Source: Flaviaestuariibacter sp.
GTDB taxonomy: Bacteria; Bacteroidota; Bacteroidia; Chitinophagales; Chitinophagaceae
DNA length: 64,000 nt
Assembly (NCBI GenBank): GCA_025963645.1
Contig: JAOQAI010000009.1
Span: 62,001-126,000 of the forward strand
Reading direction: 5' to 3'
Positions 41,952 through 51,216 of the stretch are shown here, piece after piece. A program made the translations under genes and the position numbers. The notes under the pieces were generated by a model, which had not been told where the DNA came from, made no database searches, and saw only the letters and a list, made by a program, of their open reading frames with translations. Numbering within the stretch: position 1 is the first letter of the stretch; each line of letters opens with the position of its first letter.

Positions 41952-43376
41952 TCAACACTCGCTCAAGCTTAGTGGGATATTAATAGCCAGCCCGCCTTCC
42001 GCCGTCTCCTTGTATTTGCTGTTCATATCCTGCGCAGTTGCCCACATGGTTTCTACCACCGCATCCAGCGAAACCTTAGCGTAATCAGGAGCGCTCTGCA
42101 TAGCCAGTTGCGAAGCCGTAATGGCTTTGATAGCACCCATGGTATTACGTTCAATGCAAGGCACCTGCACCAATCCGGCAATTGGGTCGCAGGTCATACC
42201 CAGATGATGTTCCATAGCAATTTCAGCGGCCATCATCGCCTGCCGCTGCGAGCCGCCCAGGGCTTCTGTTAATGCCGCCGCCGCCATGGCTGACGACACG
42301 CCGATCTCTGCCTGGCAACCGCCCATCGCTGCGGAAATAGTAGCGCCTTTTTTAAAAATGCTGCCGATCTCCGAAGCTGTCAGCAGGAAGCTAACGATCT
42401 TATCGTCGGTTACATCCGGGTAAAAAAGTAGGTAATAATGTAAAACCGCGGGAATCACTCCAGCCGCTCCATTAGTGGGCGCCGTTACCACGCGACTAAA
42501 GGAAGCGTTCTCTTCATTCACCGCCAGTGCAAAACAGCTTACCCAATCCAGTATATATTGAAAGTTATTTCCGCCTTTGCGGATCGCATCTAACCATTCA
42601 TCATGCGTGGCAAAAGTTTGGCCTTTTAGTAAGCGCTTGGCCAGATCAGCGGCTCTTCTTTTTACATTAAGCCCGCCCGGTAAGGTACCGGATGTCTGGC
42701 AGCCTCGGTAAGCACATTCCTTCATCACCCGCCAGATATTAAGCACACCTTCCCGGGTTTCTTTTTCGCTTCGCCAGGCACTTTCATTTTCCAGCACTAC
42801 TTCATGAATGGGAAGCCCGGTTTTTATGCACCAGTGTAATAGCTCGTCGGCATCATTGATGGGAAAAGGAAGCGTGACACTATTCTTAGCCTGCCCCTCT
42901 CCTTCTTTTACTACAAATCCGCCGCCGATAGAATAATAGGTTTCGGCAATAGATTCCCCGGTAGAAAGCGTTACTAAAAAAGTAAGCGCATTCGGATGAA
43001 AAGGAAGCGATTCGGAGATAAGGAAATCTATGTCTTCCCGCGGGTCAAATTCCACTTCGTGTTCGGCACCCAAAACCAGCTTACGCATGGCAGCGATGTC
43101 CGCGATCTTGGCATCCAGCTCATTCACCGCAAAGGTCACCGGGTCATCCCCTGCCAATCCTAATTGAACGGCTACATCGGTTCCATGACCTTTCCCGGTC
43201 TTTGCCAGTGAGCCGTAAAGCAACACTTTCAGCTCCACGACTTTTGACAGAACCGATCGGTCCCGAAGGGTTTGCACAAAGCGTTGCGCAGCCCGCCAGG
43301 GTCCCAAGGTATGAGAGCTGGAAGGACCAATGCCAATCTTAAACATATCAAATACCGAAATCGCCTCGTGTGCCAC
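41952..43376 (-). CDS. sdaA: L-serine ammonia-lyase (L-serine dehydratase, iron-sulfur type)
   Basis: A 474-residue single-chain enzyme that converts L-serine to pyruvate and ammonia. The N-terminal beta domain (~1-160) begins [20 protein letters not shown], the signature SSSHT loop; the C-terminal alpha domain contains [33 protein letters not shown] and [19 protein letters not shown]. Cysteines expected for the 4Fe-4S cluster are in GGCQAE, TCDP and VPCIE. The length is normal for fused SdaA proteins. It precedes the FKBP gene end-to-start on the same strand (the FKBP gene is 49 bp upstream in transcription). Confidence 0.95.
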   Translation of the reverse strand: MAHEAISVFDMFKIGIGPSSSHTLGPWRAAQRFVQTLRDRSVLSKVVELKVLLYGSLAKTGKGHGTDVAVQLGLAGDDPVTFAVNELDAKIADIAAMRKLVLGAEHEVEFDPREDIDFLISESLPFHPNALTFLVTLSTGESIAETYYSIGGGFVVKEGEGQAKNSVTLPFPINDADELLHWCIKTGLPIHEVVLENESAWRSEKETREGVLNIWRVMKECAYRGCQTSGTLPGGLNVKRRAADLAKRLLKGQTFATHDEWLDAIRKGGNNFQYILDWVSCFALAVNEENASFSRVVTAPTNGAAGVIPAVLHYYLLFYPDVTDDKIVSFLLTASEIGSIFKKGATISAAMGGCQAEIGVSSAMAAAALTEALGGSQRQAMMAAEIAMEHHLGMTCDPIAGLVQVPCIERNTMGAIKAITASQLAMQSAPDYAKVSLDAVVETMWATAQDMNSKYKETAEGGLAINIPLSLSEC

Positions 43377-43425
43377 GTTCTGCTCTTTTGCTTAAAATTA
43401 GCCCTGAATTTACAAATGCCTCTTA

Positions 43426-43938
43426 TTATTGAAAGGCTACCAGGCTAAGATCAAAGATGAGTATTGAGTTTGCAGGAATGATGACAGCACCTGTTTGTGG
43501 ATTTGTAACCGGCTGCGAACCGTAACCTAAGGTTGGGGGAATATACAGTTTGAGGGTTCCGCCAACACCGATCATTGGAACGGTATTCGTCCAGCCCTTT
43601 ACCAGGTCCGTTAGTCGGTAGTAAGAAGGAAACTGTCCCTGATCAAATGTATTGCCATTAGTCAGCTTGCCTTCGTAGCTGGCCACAATAGCGGAACAAG
43701 CCGTAGGCTTAGGGGTACCACCTGCTGAAACAATCGTATAATATACGCCACTGCAATGTTTGATAGCATTGGTAATATTCTGGCTTGCCAAATAGGCTTC
43801 CACCTGTGCAATTTCTGAGGCGGGTGCTTTATTAGCACAGGTATCGTAGGTGCAGGCCAAGCCTTCTGTTTCTTTACTCTTTAAACAGCTTGCGAATACA
43901 CCGGCGATCAATATAAAAACGAGAAGCTTTTTGAACAT
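43426..43938 (-). CDS. FKBP-type peptidyl-prolyl isomerase lipoprotein
   Basis: A 170-residue lipoprotein. The signal peptide MFKKLLVFILIAGVFASC ends in a lipobox with Cys at residue 18. The rest is an FKBP domain: VASYEGKLTNGNTFDQG, MIGVGGTLKLYIPPTLGYGS and the C-terminal IPANSILIFDLSLV, the standard FKBP fingerprints. Two extra cysteine pairs precede it (ACTYDTCAN). It likely helps folding of outer-membrane or periplasmic proteins. The start is ATG 43938; an upstream in-frame extension would run through the neighbouring gene and lacks a signal peptide at its N-terminus. Confidence 0.9.
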   Translation of the reverse strand: MFKKLLVFILIAGVFASCLKSKETEGLACTYDTCANKAPASEIAQVEAYLASQNITNAIKHCSGVYYTIVSAGGTPKPTACSAIVASYEGKLTNGNTFDQGQFPSYYRLTDLVKGWTNTVPMIGVGGTLKLYIPPTLGYGSQPVTNPQTGAVIIPANSILIFDLSLVAFQ

Positions 43939-43966
43939 AACTATTGAATTTGAATTTAGACAATAT

Positions 43967-44293
43967 TTAAACCCCGGAAGTTGCCTCTGTTTCTTTTTGA
44001 AGCAGAAACTGGTAGCGCTCTTCATTCTGGTCCCACTCATGCTGTGCCGAAAAATAACTCATGAAACCTACAATTCCAACCGCGGCGATCACCACTATCA
44101 AAATCACGGTGCCATGTGTTTTAATGATCATCGTTGCCCGGTCGTACCACCCCGTTAGGATGCTCGCAAAAAGGGCTACCACGATCATTACACCTAAAGG
44201 CAAACCCGAGGACAACCGCGATCCGATAGATTTTTTTTTCAACCGCTGCACGGCCCAATACTCCACAAATGCTTTTTCCTGCGCTGTCAGCAT
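43967..44293 (-). CDS. Small two-helix membrane protein
   Basis: A 108-residue protein starting MLTAQEKAFVEYWAVQRLKK, then two hydrophobic segments (GLPLGVMIVVALFASILTGW and VILIVVIAAVGIVGFMSYF) separated by a short polar loop, and a charged C-terminal tail (QHEWDQNEERYQFLLQKETE). No family is known to me; the start is placed after the tRNA-Cys gene and its terminator, because an extension would run through the tRNA. Possibly a Bacteroidota-specific inner-membrane protein. Confidence 0.7.
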   Translation of the reverse strand: MLTAQEKAFVEYWAVQRLKKKSIGSRLSSGLPLGVMIVVALFASILTGWYDRATMIIKTHGTVILIVVIAAVGIVGFMSYFSAQHEWDQNEERYQFLLQKETEATSGV

Positions 44294-44298
44294 ATATA

Positions 44299-44324
44299 AA
44301 ACAAAATCCCGCAAAACGGGATTC
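44299..44324 (-). terminator. Terminator after tRNA-Cys
   Basis: Minus strand AATCCCG-TTTTG-CGGGATT followed by TTGTTTTA; it lies between the tRNA 3' end and the small membrane-protein gene. Confidence 0.7.
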
Positions 44325-44329
44325 AGTAG

Positions 44330-44400
44330 AGGTATCGAGCGGATTCGAACCGCTGTAGCAGCTTTTGCAGAGCTGAGCCTAGCCACTCGGCCACGATACC
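44330..44400 (-). tRNA. tRNA-Cys (GCA)
   Basis: A 71-base cloverleaf on the minus strand: acceptor GGTATCG pairs with CGATACC, D-arm GCCGAGTGGCTAGGC, anticodon stem CAGCT/AGCTG with loop CTGCAAA (anticodon GCA), T-arm GCGGTTCGAATCCGC. The discriminator base is U, as required for cysteine. CCA is not encoded. Confidence 0.95.
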
Positions 44401-44537
44401 GGTTTTGATCTTGAAATCGGAAAAGGCGGCCTTGTAAGAACGCTTTTCTTCATTTTTCCGACCGGGTGCGAAAATAGGATATTTTTACGCAAATAAACAA
44501 GCTTCCGCTAATCACCTTCTTAAAAGTATTGCCTGAT

Positions 44538-45416
44538 ATGCAACGAATTGCCGAATCCGAACTGATCATCAATAACCGGGGCGCCATTTATCATTTGGAC
44601 CTTCGCCCGGAAGAATTGGCAACCACCGTTATCACCGTTGGAGACCCGTTCCGCGTAAAAGAAGTGAGCAAGCATTTTGACAGCGTTGAAATTAAACGGG
44701 AGCACCGCGAGTTTGTGTCTCATACCGGGATGATCGGTACCAAACGGATCTCGGTTGTTTCCACAGGTATCGGCACCGACAACATCGACATTGTACTGAA
44801 CGAGCTGGACGCACTGGTTAATATTGATTTTGAAACACGGCTGATCAGGGACCAGCTAACGACCTTAAACATCATTCGCTTAGGTACGTCCGGCTCATTA
44901 CAAGCGGACATCCCGGTAGATTCATTTGTCTCCTCTACTCACGGCTTAGGACTGGATAACCTGCTAAATTATTATAGACTGGAGCATAACGCAGAAGACA
45001 ACAGCTTGCTGCAATCTTTCATTACGCATACACAATTGCATGGCGGCGTTTGCCACCCTTATATCAGCGGCGCCAGCCCTGCCCTACTTAAGCATTTTGT
45101 TGAAGGGTTTCATCAAGGCATCACTGTAACCTGCCCGGGCTTTTATGGTCCGCAGGGAAGGATATTACGTCTCGGTGTTCGCAGCCCGCAATTAATTGAG
45201 CGCCTGACAGGCTTCAGTTTCGGTCAGCACCGCATCACTAATTTTGAAATGGAAACATCCGGCATTTATGGCTTGGGCAAATTATTGAATCACCATTGCT
45301 TGTCTATCAGCGCTATTGTTGCGAACCGGGTGCAGCAACAGTTTTCAAAAGATGGAAACGCGTTGGTCGAAAATATGATCGCCCACTGCTTAGGCATTAT
45401 CAGCAACCTACCTTAA
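44538..45416 (+). CDS. Nucleoside phosphorylase (PNP/UDP family)
   Basis: A 292-residue enzyme of the purine/uridine phosphorylase superfamily, which splits nucleosides with phosphate to base and ribose 1-phosphate. Motifs: ITVGDPFRVKEVSKHFD (phosphate-binding G-D-P), STGIGTDNIDIVLNELDAL, LGTSGSLQADIPVDSFVSST and FEMETSGIYGLGKLLNHHCL (the E-M-E-x base-binding site). A uridine-type substrate is more probable than purine because of the EMETSG variant, but this is uncertain. The start is ATG 44538; a TTG nine bases earlier is possible. dapF starts one base after its stop, so the two form an operon. Confidence 0.85.
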   Translation: MQRIAESELIINNRGAIYHLDLRPEELATTVITVGDPFRVKEVSKHFDSVEIKREHREFVSHTGMIGTKRISVVSTGIGTDNIDIVLNELDALVNIDFETRLIRDQLTTLNIIRLGTSGSLQADIPVDSFVSSTHGLGLDNLLNYYRLEHNAEDNSLLQSFITHTQLHGGVCHPYISGASPALLKHFVEGFHQGITVTCPGFYGPQGRILRLGVRSPQLIERLTGFSFGQHRITNFEMETSGIYGLGKLLNHHCLSISAIVANRVQQQFSKDGNALVENMIAHCLGIISNLP

Positions 45417-45417
45417 T

Positions 45418-46206
45418 ATGAACCTATCCTTTTCAAAATACCAGGGCACGGGAAATGATTTTGTAATTCTCGACAACCGTGAAGGCATTTATTCTGATCT
45501 CTCTAATTCACAAATAAGGTTTCTTTGCAACCGGCGGTTTGGCATTGGTGCAGACGGCCTGATGCTGCTTAACCTCCTTTCAGGATACGATTTTGAGATG
45601 AAATACTACAATGCTGATGGTAGCGAAAGCACTATGTGCGGCAATGGCGGCCGTTGCCTGGTGCGTTTTGCCAGCGATGCAGGCATTATCCGAACCGACT
45701 ACCGCTTTTTAGCAATTGATGGGGTTCATGAAGCGGAAATAGAAACAGACGGCACGGTATCACTTAAAATGAAAGATGTGGATACTATCCGCCAGTCAGG
45801 TGGTAATTTTATTTTGAACACCGGCTCCCCGCATTATGTGCACCTTATGAACGATGTGATGCAGGCAGACGTGTACAAACGGGGCAGGGAAATCCGCTAC
45901 AATAAAGAGTTTGCGGCGGAAGGCATCAATGTAAATTTCGTAGAGCAACTCCGGGATAGCGATAAAATTATTGTTCGCACCTATGAGCGCGGCGTAGAAA
46001 ACGAAACGCTTTCCTGCGGAACCGGGGTTACGGCAGCAGCCCTTGTTTGCCATCATAATGATAATGGATTTAACAGTGTAGAAGTTCAGACCAAAGGAGG
46101 GAAACTGACTGTAGAATACGAAAAGAAAAGGAACCAGTTTACCGACATTTGGCTTACCGGGCCGGCGGAAAAAGTATTTGAAGGCACAATAGCACTCCAA
46201 TCATAA
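45418..46206 (+). CDS. dapF: Diaminopimelate epimerase
   Basis: A 262-residue cofactor-independent epimerase that interconverts LL- and meso-diaminopimelate for peptidoglycan and lysine synthesis. The two active-site cysteines are in SESTMCGNGGRCLVRFA and LSCGTGVTAAALVC; the N-terminus KYQGTGNDFVILDNR and the middle GSPHYVHL and YNADGSEST are characteristic. The length fits the family. It forms a tight run with the phosphorylase before it and the corA gene 10 bp after. Confidence 0.95.
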   Translation: MNLSFSKYQGTGNDFVILDNREGIYSDLSNSQIRFLCNRRFGIGADGLMLLNLLSGYDFEMKYYNADGSESTMCGNGGRCLVRFASDAGIIRTDYRFLAIDGVHEAEIETDGTVSLKMKDVDTIRQSGGNFILNTGSPHYVHLMNDVMQADVYKRGREIRYNKEFAAEGINVNFVEQLRDSDKIIVRTYERGVENETLSCGTGVTAAALVCHHNDNGFNSVEVQTKGGKLTVEYEKKRNQFTDIWLTGPAEKVFEGTIALQS

Positions 46207-46216
46207 CCAAAACATA

Positions 46217-47155
46217 ATGATCCAATATTTCAAGAATTCGAACCAGGCAACAGTAGAAGTTGGAAAAGCAGGGAATGATGTATGGGTCAATGTTTCTCCG
46301 CCACTCAAGCAGGAAGAGTTTCTGGAATTGTCAGAGCAATTAGACATTCCAATTGATTTTCTTACCGATTCTTTAGACATAGACGAGAGAACGCGTTTTG
46401 AAGAAGAAGACAATGTACGCCTGATCGTTATTAAAACCCCAACGGAGAATAATTCCTTTAACGATAGCGATGCCTATTATATCACCATTCCCATTTGTAT
46501 TATTCTGACGCATACACAGATCGTCACCGTCAACTCGTTCGACAATCCTGCGATCAAAAAATTCCTGAGCACCTTCCAGAACCGCCATCCGGACAAAAAA
46601 AATATGATGGTACTAAAAGTGTTTGAAAAGGTTGTACAGGACTTTATGGCGCAACTGAAATCCATCAACCACCAGCGCAATCTCATTGAGCAAAAATTAT
46701 ATGCGGCTAACCGTAACGAACACCTGCTACAGTTGATGCGGATTCAGAAAAGCCTCGTTTATTTCGTAACAGCGCTCCGCTCCAACGAGCTACTTTTTAT
46801 GAAGCTGGAGCGCACTAACTTTTTAGGATTGAACGAGCCGGAAAAAGAATTTTTGAATGACCTGATCGTAGATAATGCGCAGGCATTGGAGATGTCGAAT
46901 ATCTACACGAACATACTTAGTTCCACTTTGGATGCTTTTGCTTCCATCATTGCCAACAACCAGAACGAAGTGCTGAAGCGACTGGCCGTTATTACTATCG
47001 TGATGTCTTTCCCGGTGCTTATTTCCAGCATTTTCGGAATGAACGTGCCCAGCGGTTTTGAGCAATCTCCTTATGCATTCTACGTGGTCTCTATTCTATC
47101 TTTTGTTATAGCCTTGATCGTTGGTTATTTCTTCCTGCGCAAAAAATTGTTCTGA
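46217..47155 (+). CDS. corA: CorA-family Mg2+/Co2+ transporter
   Basis: A 312-residue protein with a cytoplasmic alpha/beta domain, long stalk helix and two C-terminal membrane helices. The signature GMN occurs in ISSIFGMNVPSGFEQ, followed by the second helix (FYVVSILSFVIALIVGYFFL) and the basic tail RKKLF. Family members form pentameric channels. The stop shares one base with the NUDIX start (TGATG), indicating coupling. With mgtE at 34 kb it is the second Mg2+ system. Confidence 0.92.
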   Translation: MIQYFKNSNQATVEVGKAGNDVWVNVSPPLKQEEFLELSEQLDIPIDFLTDSLDIDERTRFEEEDNVRLIVIKTPTENNSFNDSDAYYITIPICIILTHTQIVTVNSFDNPAIKKFLSTFQNRHPDKKNMMVLKVFEKVVQDFMAQLKSINHQRNLIEQKLYAANRNEHLLQLMRIQKSLVYFVTALRSNELLFMKLERTNFLGLNEPEKEFLNDLIVDNAQALEMSNIYTNILSSTLDAFASIIANNQNEVLKRLAVITIVMSFPVLISSIFGMNVPSGFEQSPYAFYVVSILSFVIALIVGYFFLRKKLF

Positions 47156-47628
47156 TGCTTCAATTCAACATTCGTGTGTATGGCATTTTAGTCAGTGACG
47201 GTCAACTACTCGTCACCGACGAGCTGATACGCGGCAACCGGTACACTAAATTCATTGGAGGCGGTCTGGAATTTGGCGAAGGCACCCGGGATTGCTTGAA
47301 GCGTGAGTTTATAGAGGAAATGGACTTAGCGGTAGAAATAGGTGAACATCTTTATACGACTGATTATTTCCAACTTTCAGCGTTTAATCCGGCTCACCAA
47401 ATGATGTCCATTTATTATTTTGTAACTCCTTTGGAGCCCCTTTCGGTACGCTTGAGTGAAACACCGTTTGATTTTGATGAAGAGCAAATGGCTGCCTATA
47501 AAGTGCAAAATGAGACCCAGGCTTTTCGCTTTATTCCCCTGCAAGAGCTAAACGAGGAAAGCGTAACGCTTCCCATTGATAAGATCGTTGTACGAACCCT
47601 GTTAAATAGACTTACTCAGACCTCTTAG
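47155..47628 (+). CDS. NUDIX hydrolase
   Basis: A 157-residue NUDIX protein. The NUDIX box GGLEFGEGTRDCLKREFIEE begins near residue 39 (G-x5-E-x7-R-E-x2-E-E) and is complete. Substrates are typically nucleoside diphosphates linked to another group; the exact substrate is not readable. It starts at ATG overlapping the corA stop. Its last 17 bp overlap the 3' end of the convergent queuosine-transporter gene. Confidence 0.9.
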   Translation: MLQFNIRVYGILVSDGQLLVTDELIRGNRYTKFIGGGLEFGEGTRDCLKREFIEEMDLAVEIGEHLYTTDYFQLSAFNPAHQMMSIYYFVTPLEPLSVRLSETPFDFDEEQMAAYKVQNETQAFRFIPLQELNEESVTLPIDKIVVRTLLNRLTQTS

Positions 47629-48406
47629 ACATTGCGGCATTCTTCATTTCTATTGCCGTTGTGGCTCCCAGATAGCGTTCAATCCAGCCATGCACCAAAT
47701 AAATAACCGGCGTAAGCAATAGGGCTACCACAAACTTGTAAATATAATTTCCTGTGGCTGTCACCATCACCTGATGCAGACTCCAGGCCTGAGACAGCGT
47801 TCCTTGCAGCCTCGGTCCAATGTAAAAAGCAATCAGCAGGACCACAAAACTGTCTACCAATTGCGAAACCAGGGTAGAACCCGTAGCCCGCAACCAGATC
47901 TTCTTTTCGCCGGTCAGCTTCTTGATCTTATGAAATATGACAACGTCTAATATCTGCCCAATAAGAAAGGCAACCAGCGAACCTACAATGATCCACAATC
48001 CTTGCCCGAATACTCCGCGAAAAGCGGCGTTCGCATCAGGCACACCATCTCCCAACCCAAAGAATTCGGAAGGTGTGAGATTAATTGCACCAAGTACAAC
48101 TATGAAAGCAAACGTGATCAGTCCTGCCGCCAGGTATGACAGGAATTTTACACCTTTTGGACCGTAATATTCATTTATAATATCGGTCATGATAAAAACA
48201 ACCGGCCAGAGCAGCACTCCAGCAGTGAGGTGAAAACTAAATCGTCCGCCTAAAAGTGGTAGGTCGGCACGTGGCACACCCAGGGTATCTTCCAACGAAA
48301 AAATTTTCACACCAATAAATTCAGCGATCAGCGCATTGGCAATAAAGAAACCGCCAAGGATCAGAAAGAGCCGGGTGGCTTTGCTGCTAAGTATGGAATT
48401 GATCAT
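47612..48406 (-). CDS. Queuosine precursor transporter (YhhQ/VUT family)
   Basis: A 264-residue membrane protein with about seven hydrophobic helices. VVFIMTDIINEYYGPKGVKF and LIGQILDVVIFHKI are the recognisable VUT-family regions, and WLRATGSTLVSQLVDSFVVL contains the conserved polar patch. The family imports preQ0/preQ1 or related 7-deazaguanines for tRNA queuosine. Its start overlaps the stop of the 99-residue membrane protein, so they are cotranscribed. Confidence 0.85.
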   Translation of the reverse strand: MINSILSSKATRLFLILGGFFIANALIAEFIGVKIFSLEDTLGVPRADLPLLGGRFSFHLTAGVLLWPVVFIMTDIINEYYGPKGVKFLSYLAAGLITFAFIVVLGAINLTPSEFFGLGDGVPDANAAFRGVFGQGLWIIVGSLVAFLIGQILDVVIFHKIKKLTGEKKIWLRATGSTLVSQLVDSFVVLLIAFYIGPRLQGTLSQAWSLHQVMVTATGNYIYKFVVALLLTPVIYLVHGWIERYLGATTAIEMKNAAMSKRSE

Positions 48407-48686
48407 TTAAAAACAGTAAGTATTGGAGTTGCAGTAAAAGAAAAACAAAATTAGAGATCACGAGCCAACGCGGCAAACCATCAAATAGCTTCTTCCGAAT
48501 TAACAGCACTAAATAAATAAGGTTGACCAAAGGGTTGAAAAGTGCCACTAAAAAGTAGCCGACGATCCCTATCGTAGAAATGACCACGCCGTTGCCGGTG
48601 GCTTCTATCATGCGAATCAACAATGCTATAACAAAAAAGACATTACAGATGAAAGCGATGCGGGATAAGAAAAGCACAAAGCGCAT
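48387..48686 (-). CDS. Small membrane protein, 99 residues
   Basis: Three hydrophobic helices (SRIAFICNVFFVIALLIR, ISTIGIVGYFLVALFNPLVN, WLVISNFVFLLLQLQYLLFL). It begins MRFVLFLSR at ATG 48686 and overlaps the start of the VUT transporter by 20 bp. No named family is recognised. It is divergent from the YfhO-like gene (56-bp gap). A longer in-frame extension exists but would overlap the divergent gene's start, so it is not adopted. Confidence 0.65.
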   Translation of the reverse strand: MRFVLFLSRIAFICNVFFVIALLIRMIEATGNGVVISTIGIVGYFLVALFNPLVNLIYLVLLIRKKLFDGLPRWLVISNFVFLLLQLQYLLFLNDQFHT

Positions 48687-48741
48687 TTCTGGTTTTTGGC
48701 GTAAAATAGTATTATTTTGCCAGCCTACTAAATACCGGATT

Positions 48742-51216
48742 ATGAAGAAAGGGATGTTCCAAAAACTACTGCCCCACCTTATCGCCATTGTTGTTTTCCT
48801 GATTGTTGCCGTACTCTATTGCAAACCGGCACTGGATGGCATGGTGGTCAGTCAGAGCGACGTAACGCAGTGGAAGGGTTCCATTCAGAATTCGGTGGAC
48901 TATAAAGAGAAGCATGGCGAGTATCCGTTATGGACAAATAGTTCGTTCAGCGGTATGCCGGCCTTCCAGATCGGCTTTCCTGCCAATAACGTAGTGCCTT
49001 GGATGGTGCACGGTATTCTCACCCTTCATCTTCCAGAGCCGATCCAGTTCTTTTTTCTGGCCTGTATTTGTTTTTATTTTTTGTGCATTGTACTTCGGGT
49101 CAATCCCTACCTCGGTATTTTCGGGGCGCTCTCTTTTGCGTATGCTACTTACAACCCGGTGATCATAAGTGTAGGGCATAATACCAAGATGTGGTCCATT
49201 GCCTACATGCCGGCCTTGCTGGGCAGTATTCTTTTAATCTTCCAACGGCGCTATTGGCTGGGAGCCGGTCTCACAGCGCTTTTCACGTCTGTTCTCATCG
49301 CTATGAACCATCCGCAGGTAGATTACTATTTGTTCCTGGCCATTGCTATCATGACCCTATTTTTTATTGTTCGGTGGATACGTGAAAAGGACTTTTCGCA
49401 CCTGGTAAAATCTTTGGGCTTTGCTATCATCGCCGGTGCTATTGGATTGCTTGCAAATGCTGTAACCCTTCTTTCCACAATAGAATACCAGAAAGAAACC
49501 ATTCGCGGTGGCGGGTCAGTACTGACGCCACTGGCAAAAGGCGATGCGAAAAACGGTTTAAGCAAGGACTATGTTTTCGATTACAGCCTTGCCATGTCCG
49601 AGCCATTTGTAATGATGGTGCCACGCATGTTTGGCGGTAGCAGCAGTGGTCTTGCCGAAATGAAGCAGGAAGATTCCAAGACCGTTGAATATCTAAGCAG
49701 CATGGGTCAGCAGCCGCAAGGCGGGTATTATTGGGGCGGCTTAGTAAGCCCTTCTTCAGTTGGGACCTCAGGTCCTCCGTATGTTGGCGCCATCGTTTGC
49801 TTTTTAGCGCTGCTTGGATTTTTCATTTTAGATGGCAAGCACAAGTGGTGGATATTAGCGGCTACCCTTCTTGCTATCGTTATGTCCTGGGGTAAATACT
49901 TCGAAGGTTTCAACACCTTCTTATACCATTACCTGCCGCTTTACAATAAGTTCCGGGCGCCGTCAATGATCCTTGTTATCCCGCAACTATTGTTGCCAGT
50001 GATGGCAGTTTTAACGCTGGATAAGCTAATGATCGCTGAACGGAAAGAGATCTGGACTTCTCTCAAAAAAGGCTTGATCGGAACAGGTGTTGTCTTTGCG
50101 TTGTTACTTGTGATGTACGCTTCTTTTGATTTCATGAACAGCCAGGAAACGGAGATGCTGAAGAATGTAACGCAACAACAACCAGAGGCGGTAGAAGGCT
50201 ATAAAGGCTTTTTTAATGCACTAAAAGAAGACCGGCAGTCGCTTATGCTCGGTGATATTTTCCGGACATTGGGCCTTGCATTAGCAAGCCTGGGATTGAT
50301 CTACCTGTTAGTAAGAAGGACCATTAAACCAGCCTTTGTGTTTGCAGCCTTTGCCGCACTTACGTTGATCGACCTGTTGCCGATTGCTTCCATTTATTTG
50401 AATAGCGAGAACTATGTTGAGAAGACTGATAATGATGCAGTCTTCCAACCAACTGCAGCCGACCAGGCTATTTTAGGAGACAAATCTTTCTTCCGCGTGT
50501 ATAATGTTTCCGGCAATGCGTTTTCAGACGCGGTCACTTCCTATCATTACAATTCCGTTGGTGGTTACCATGCCGTGAAATTGCGGCTATACCAAGACCT
50601 GATTGAAAATCAACTGGCGAAACAGCAACCGAATATGGCGGTGGTGAATATGCTGAATGCAAAATATTTTATCCAGAAAGATCAAAGTGGATTAACCCAA
50701 AATTATCAGCGCAACGACAGCGCCTCTGGCAACGTTTGGTTCATTAAAAACCTGATAACGGTGCCAGATGCGAAAGCAGAAATGAAGGCGTTGGATGCTT
50801 TCGATCCGAAAGAAACGGCTTTTATCCAGGAAGCTTTTAAAGCAAAAGCTGGCGTTAGTGCAACAACCTTTCCAGCAGCAGGGTCTATTCAATTAATCAG
50901 TAATGATAATGATGTAGTAACCTATAGATCTGCCAGCACCTCCAACGAATTTGCAGTGTTTAGCGAGATCTATTATGAAGCCGGCTGGAAAGCCTTCATC
51001 GATGGAAAGGAAGTTCCGATCGCAAAGGTGAACTATGTATTGCGTGGTTTGCCCGTACCCGCTGGCAATCACGAGATCGTTTTCAAGTTCCAACCGAAAG
51101 GGTTTTACCAGGGAAAAACATTGACTACTATTTGCAGCATTTTAATGCTGCTACTGTTAGCGTTCGGATTTTTTGCCGAATGGAGATCACGCCGAACCGT
51201 TGCTAAGACGGCATGA
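48742..51216 (+). CDS. YfhO-like multi-pass membrane protein
   Basis: An 824-residue protein with roughly twelve membrane helices in the first ~600 residues and a soluble C-terminal part. YfhO-like features include GMVVSQSDVTQWKGSIQNS in the first loop, PLWTNSSFSGMPAFQIGFP, and the C-terminal SEIYYEAGWKAFIDGKEVPI and GNHEIVFKFQPKGFYQGK. YfhO proteins are predicted GT-C-fold glycosyltransferases working outside the membrane, some glycosylating lipoteichoic acid. It is the first gene of the glycan cluster; its stop overlaps the next start by 4 bp (ATGA). Start chosen at ATG 48742; a long in-frame extension upstream overlaps the opposite-strand gene. Confidence 0.85.
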   Translation: MKKGMFQKLLPHLIAIVVFLIVAVLYCKPALDGMVVSQSDVTQWKGSIQNSVDYKEKHGEYPLWTNSSFSGMPAFQIGFPANNVVPWMVHGILTLHLPEPIQFFFLACICFYFLCIVLRVNPYLGIFGALSFAYATYNPVIISVGHNTKMWSIAYMPALLGSILLIFQRRYWLGAGLTALFTSVLIAMNHPQVDYYLFLAIAIMTLFFIVRWIREKDFSHLVKSLGFAIIAGAIGLLANAVTLLSTIEYQKETIRGGGSVLTPLAKGDAKNGLSKDYVFDYSLAMSEPFVMMVPRMFGGSSSGLAEMKQEDSKTVEYLSSMGQQPQGGYYWGGLVSPSSVGTSGPPYVGAIVCFLALLGFFILDGKHKWWILAATLLAIVMSWGKYFEGFNTFLYHYLPLYNKFRAPSMILVIPQLLLPVMAVLTLDKLMIAERKEIWTSLKKGLIGTGVVFALLLVMYASFDFMNSQETEMLKNVTQQQPEAVEGYKGFFNALKEDRQSLMLGDIFRTLGLALASLGLIYLLVRRTIKPAFVFAAFAALTLIDLLPIASIYLNSENYVEKTDNDAVFQPTAADQAILGDKSFFRVYNVSGNAFSDAVTSYHYNSVGGYHAVKLRLYQDLIENQLAKQQPNMAVVNMLNAKYFIQKDQSGLTQNYQRNDSASGNVWFIKNLITVPDAKAEMKALDAFDPKETAFIQEAFKAKAGVSATTFPAAGSIQLISNDNDVVTYRSASTSNEFAVFSEIYYEAGWKAFIDGKEVPIAKVNYVLRGLPVPAGNHEIVFKFQPKGFYQGKTLTTICSILMLLLLAFGFFAEWRSRRTVAKTA

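Noticed and set aside
44294-44386. N-terminal extension of the 108-residue membrane protein
   Set aside because: It would be translated through the terminator and the tRNA-Cys gene.
48580-48741. Upstream extension of the YfhO-like protein
   Set aside because: It overlaps the divergent membrane-protein gene, and the membrane-protein signature starts at MKKGMFQK (48742).
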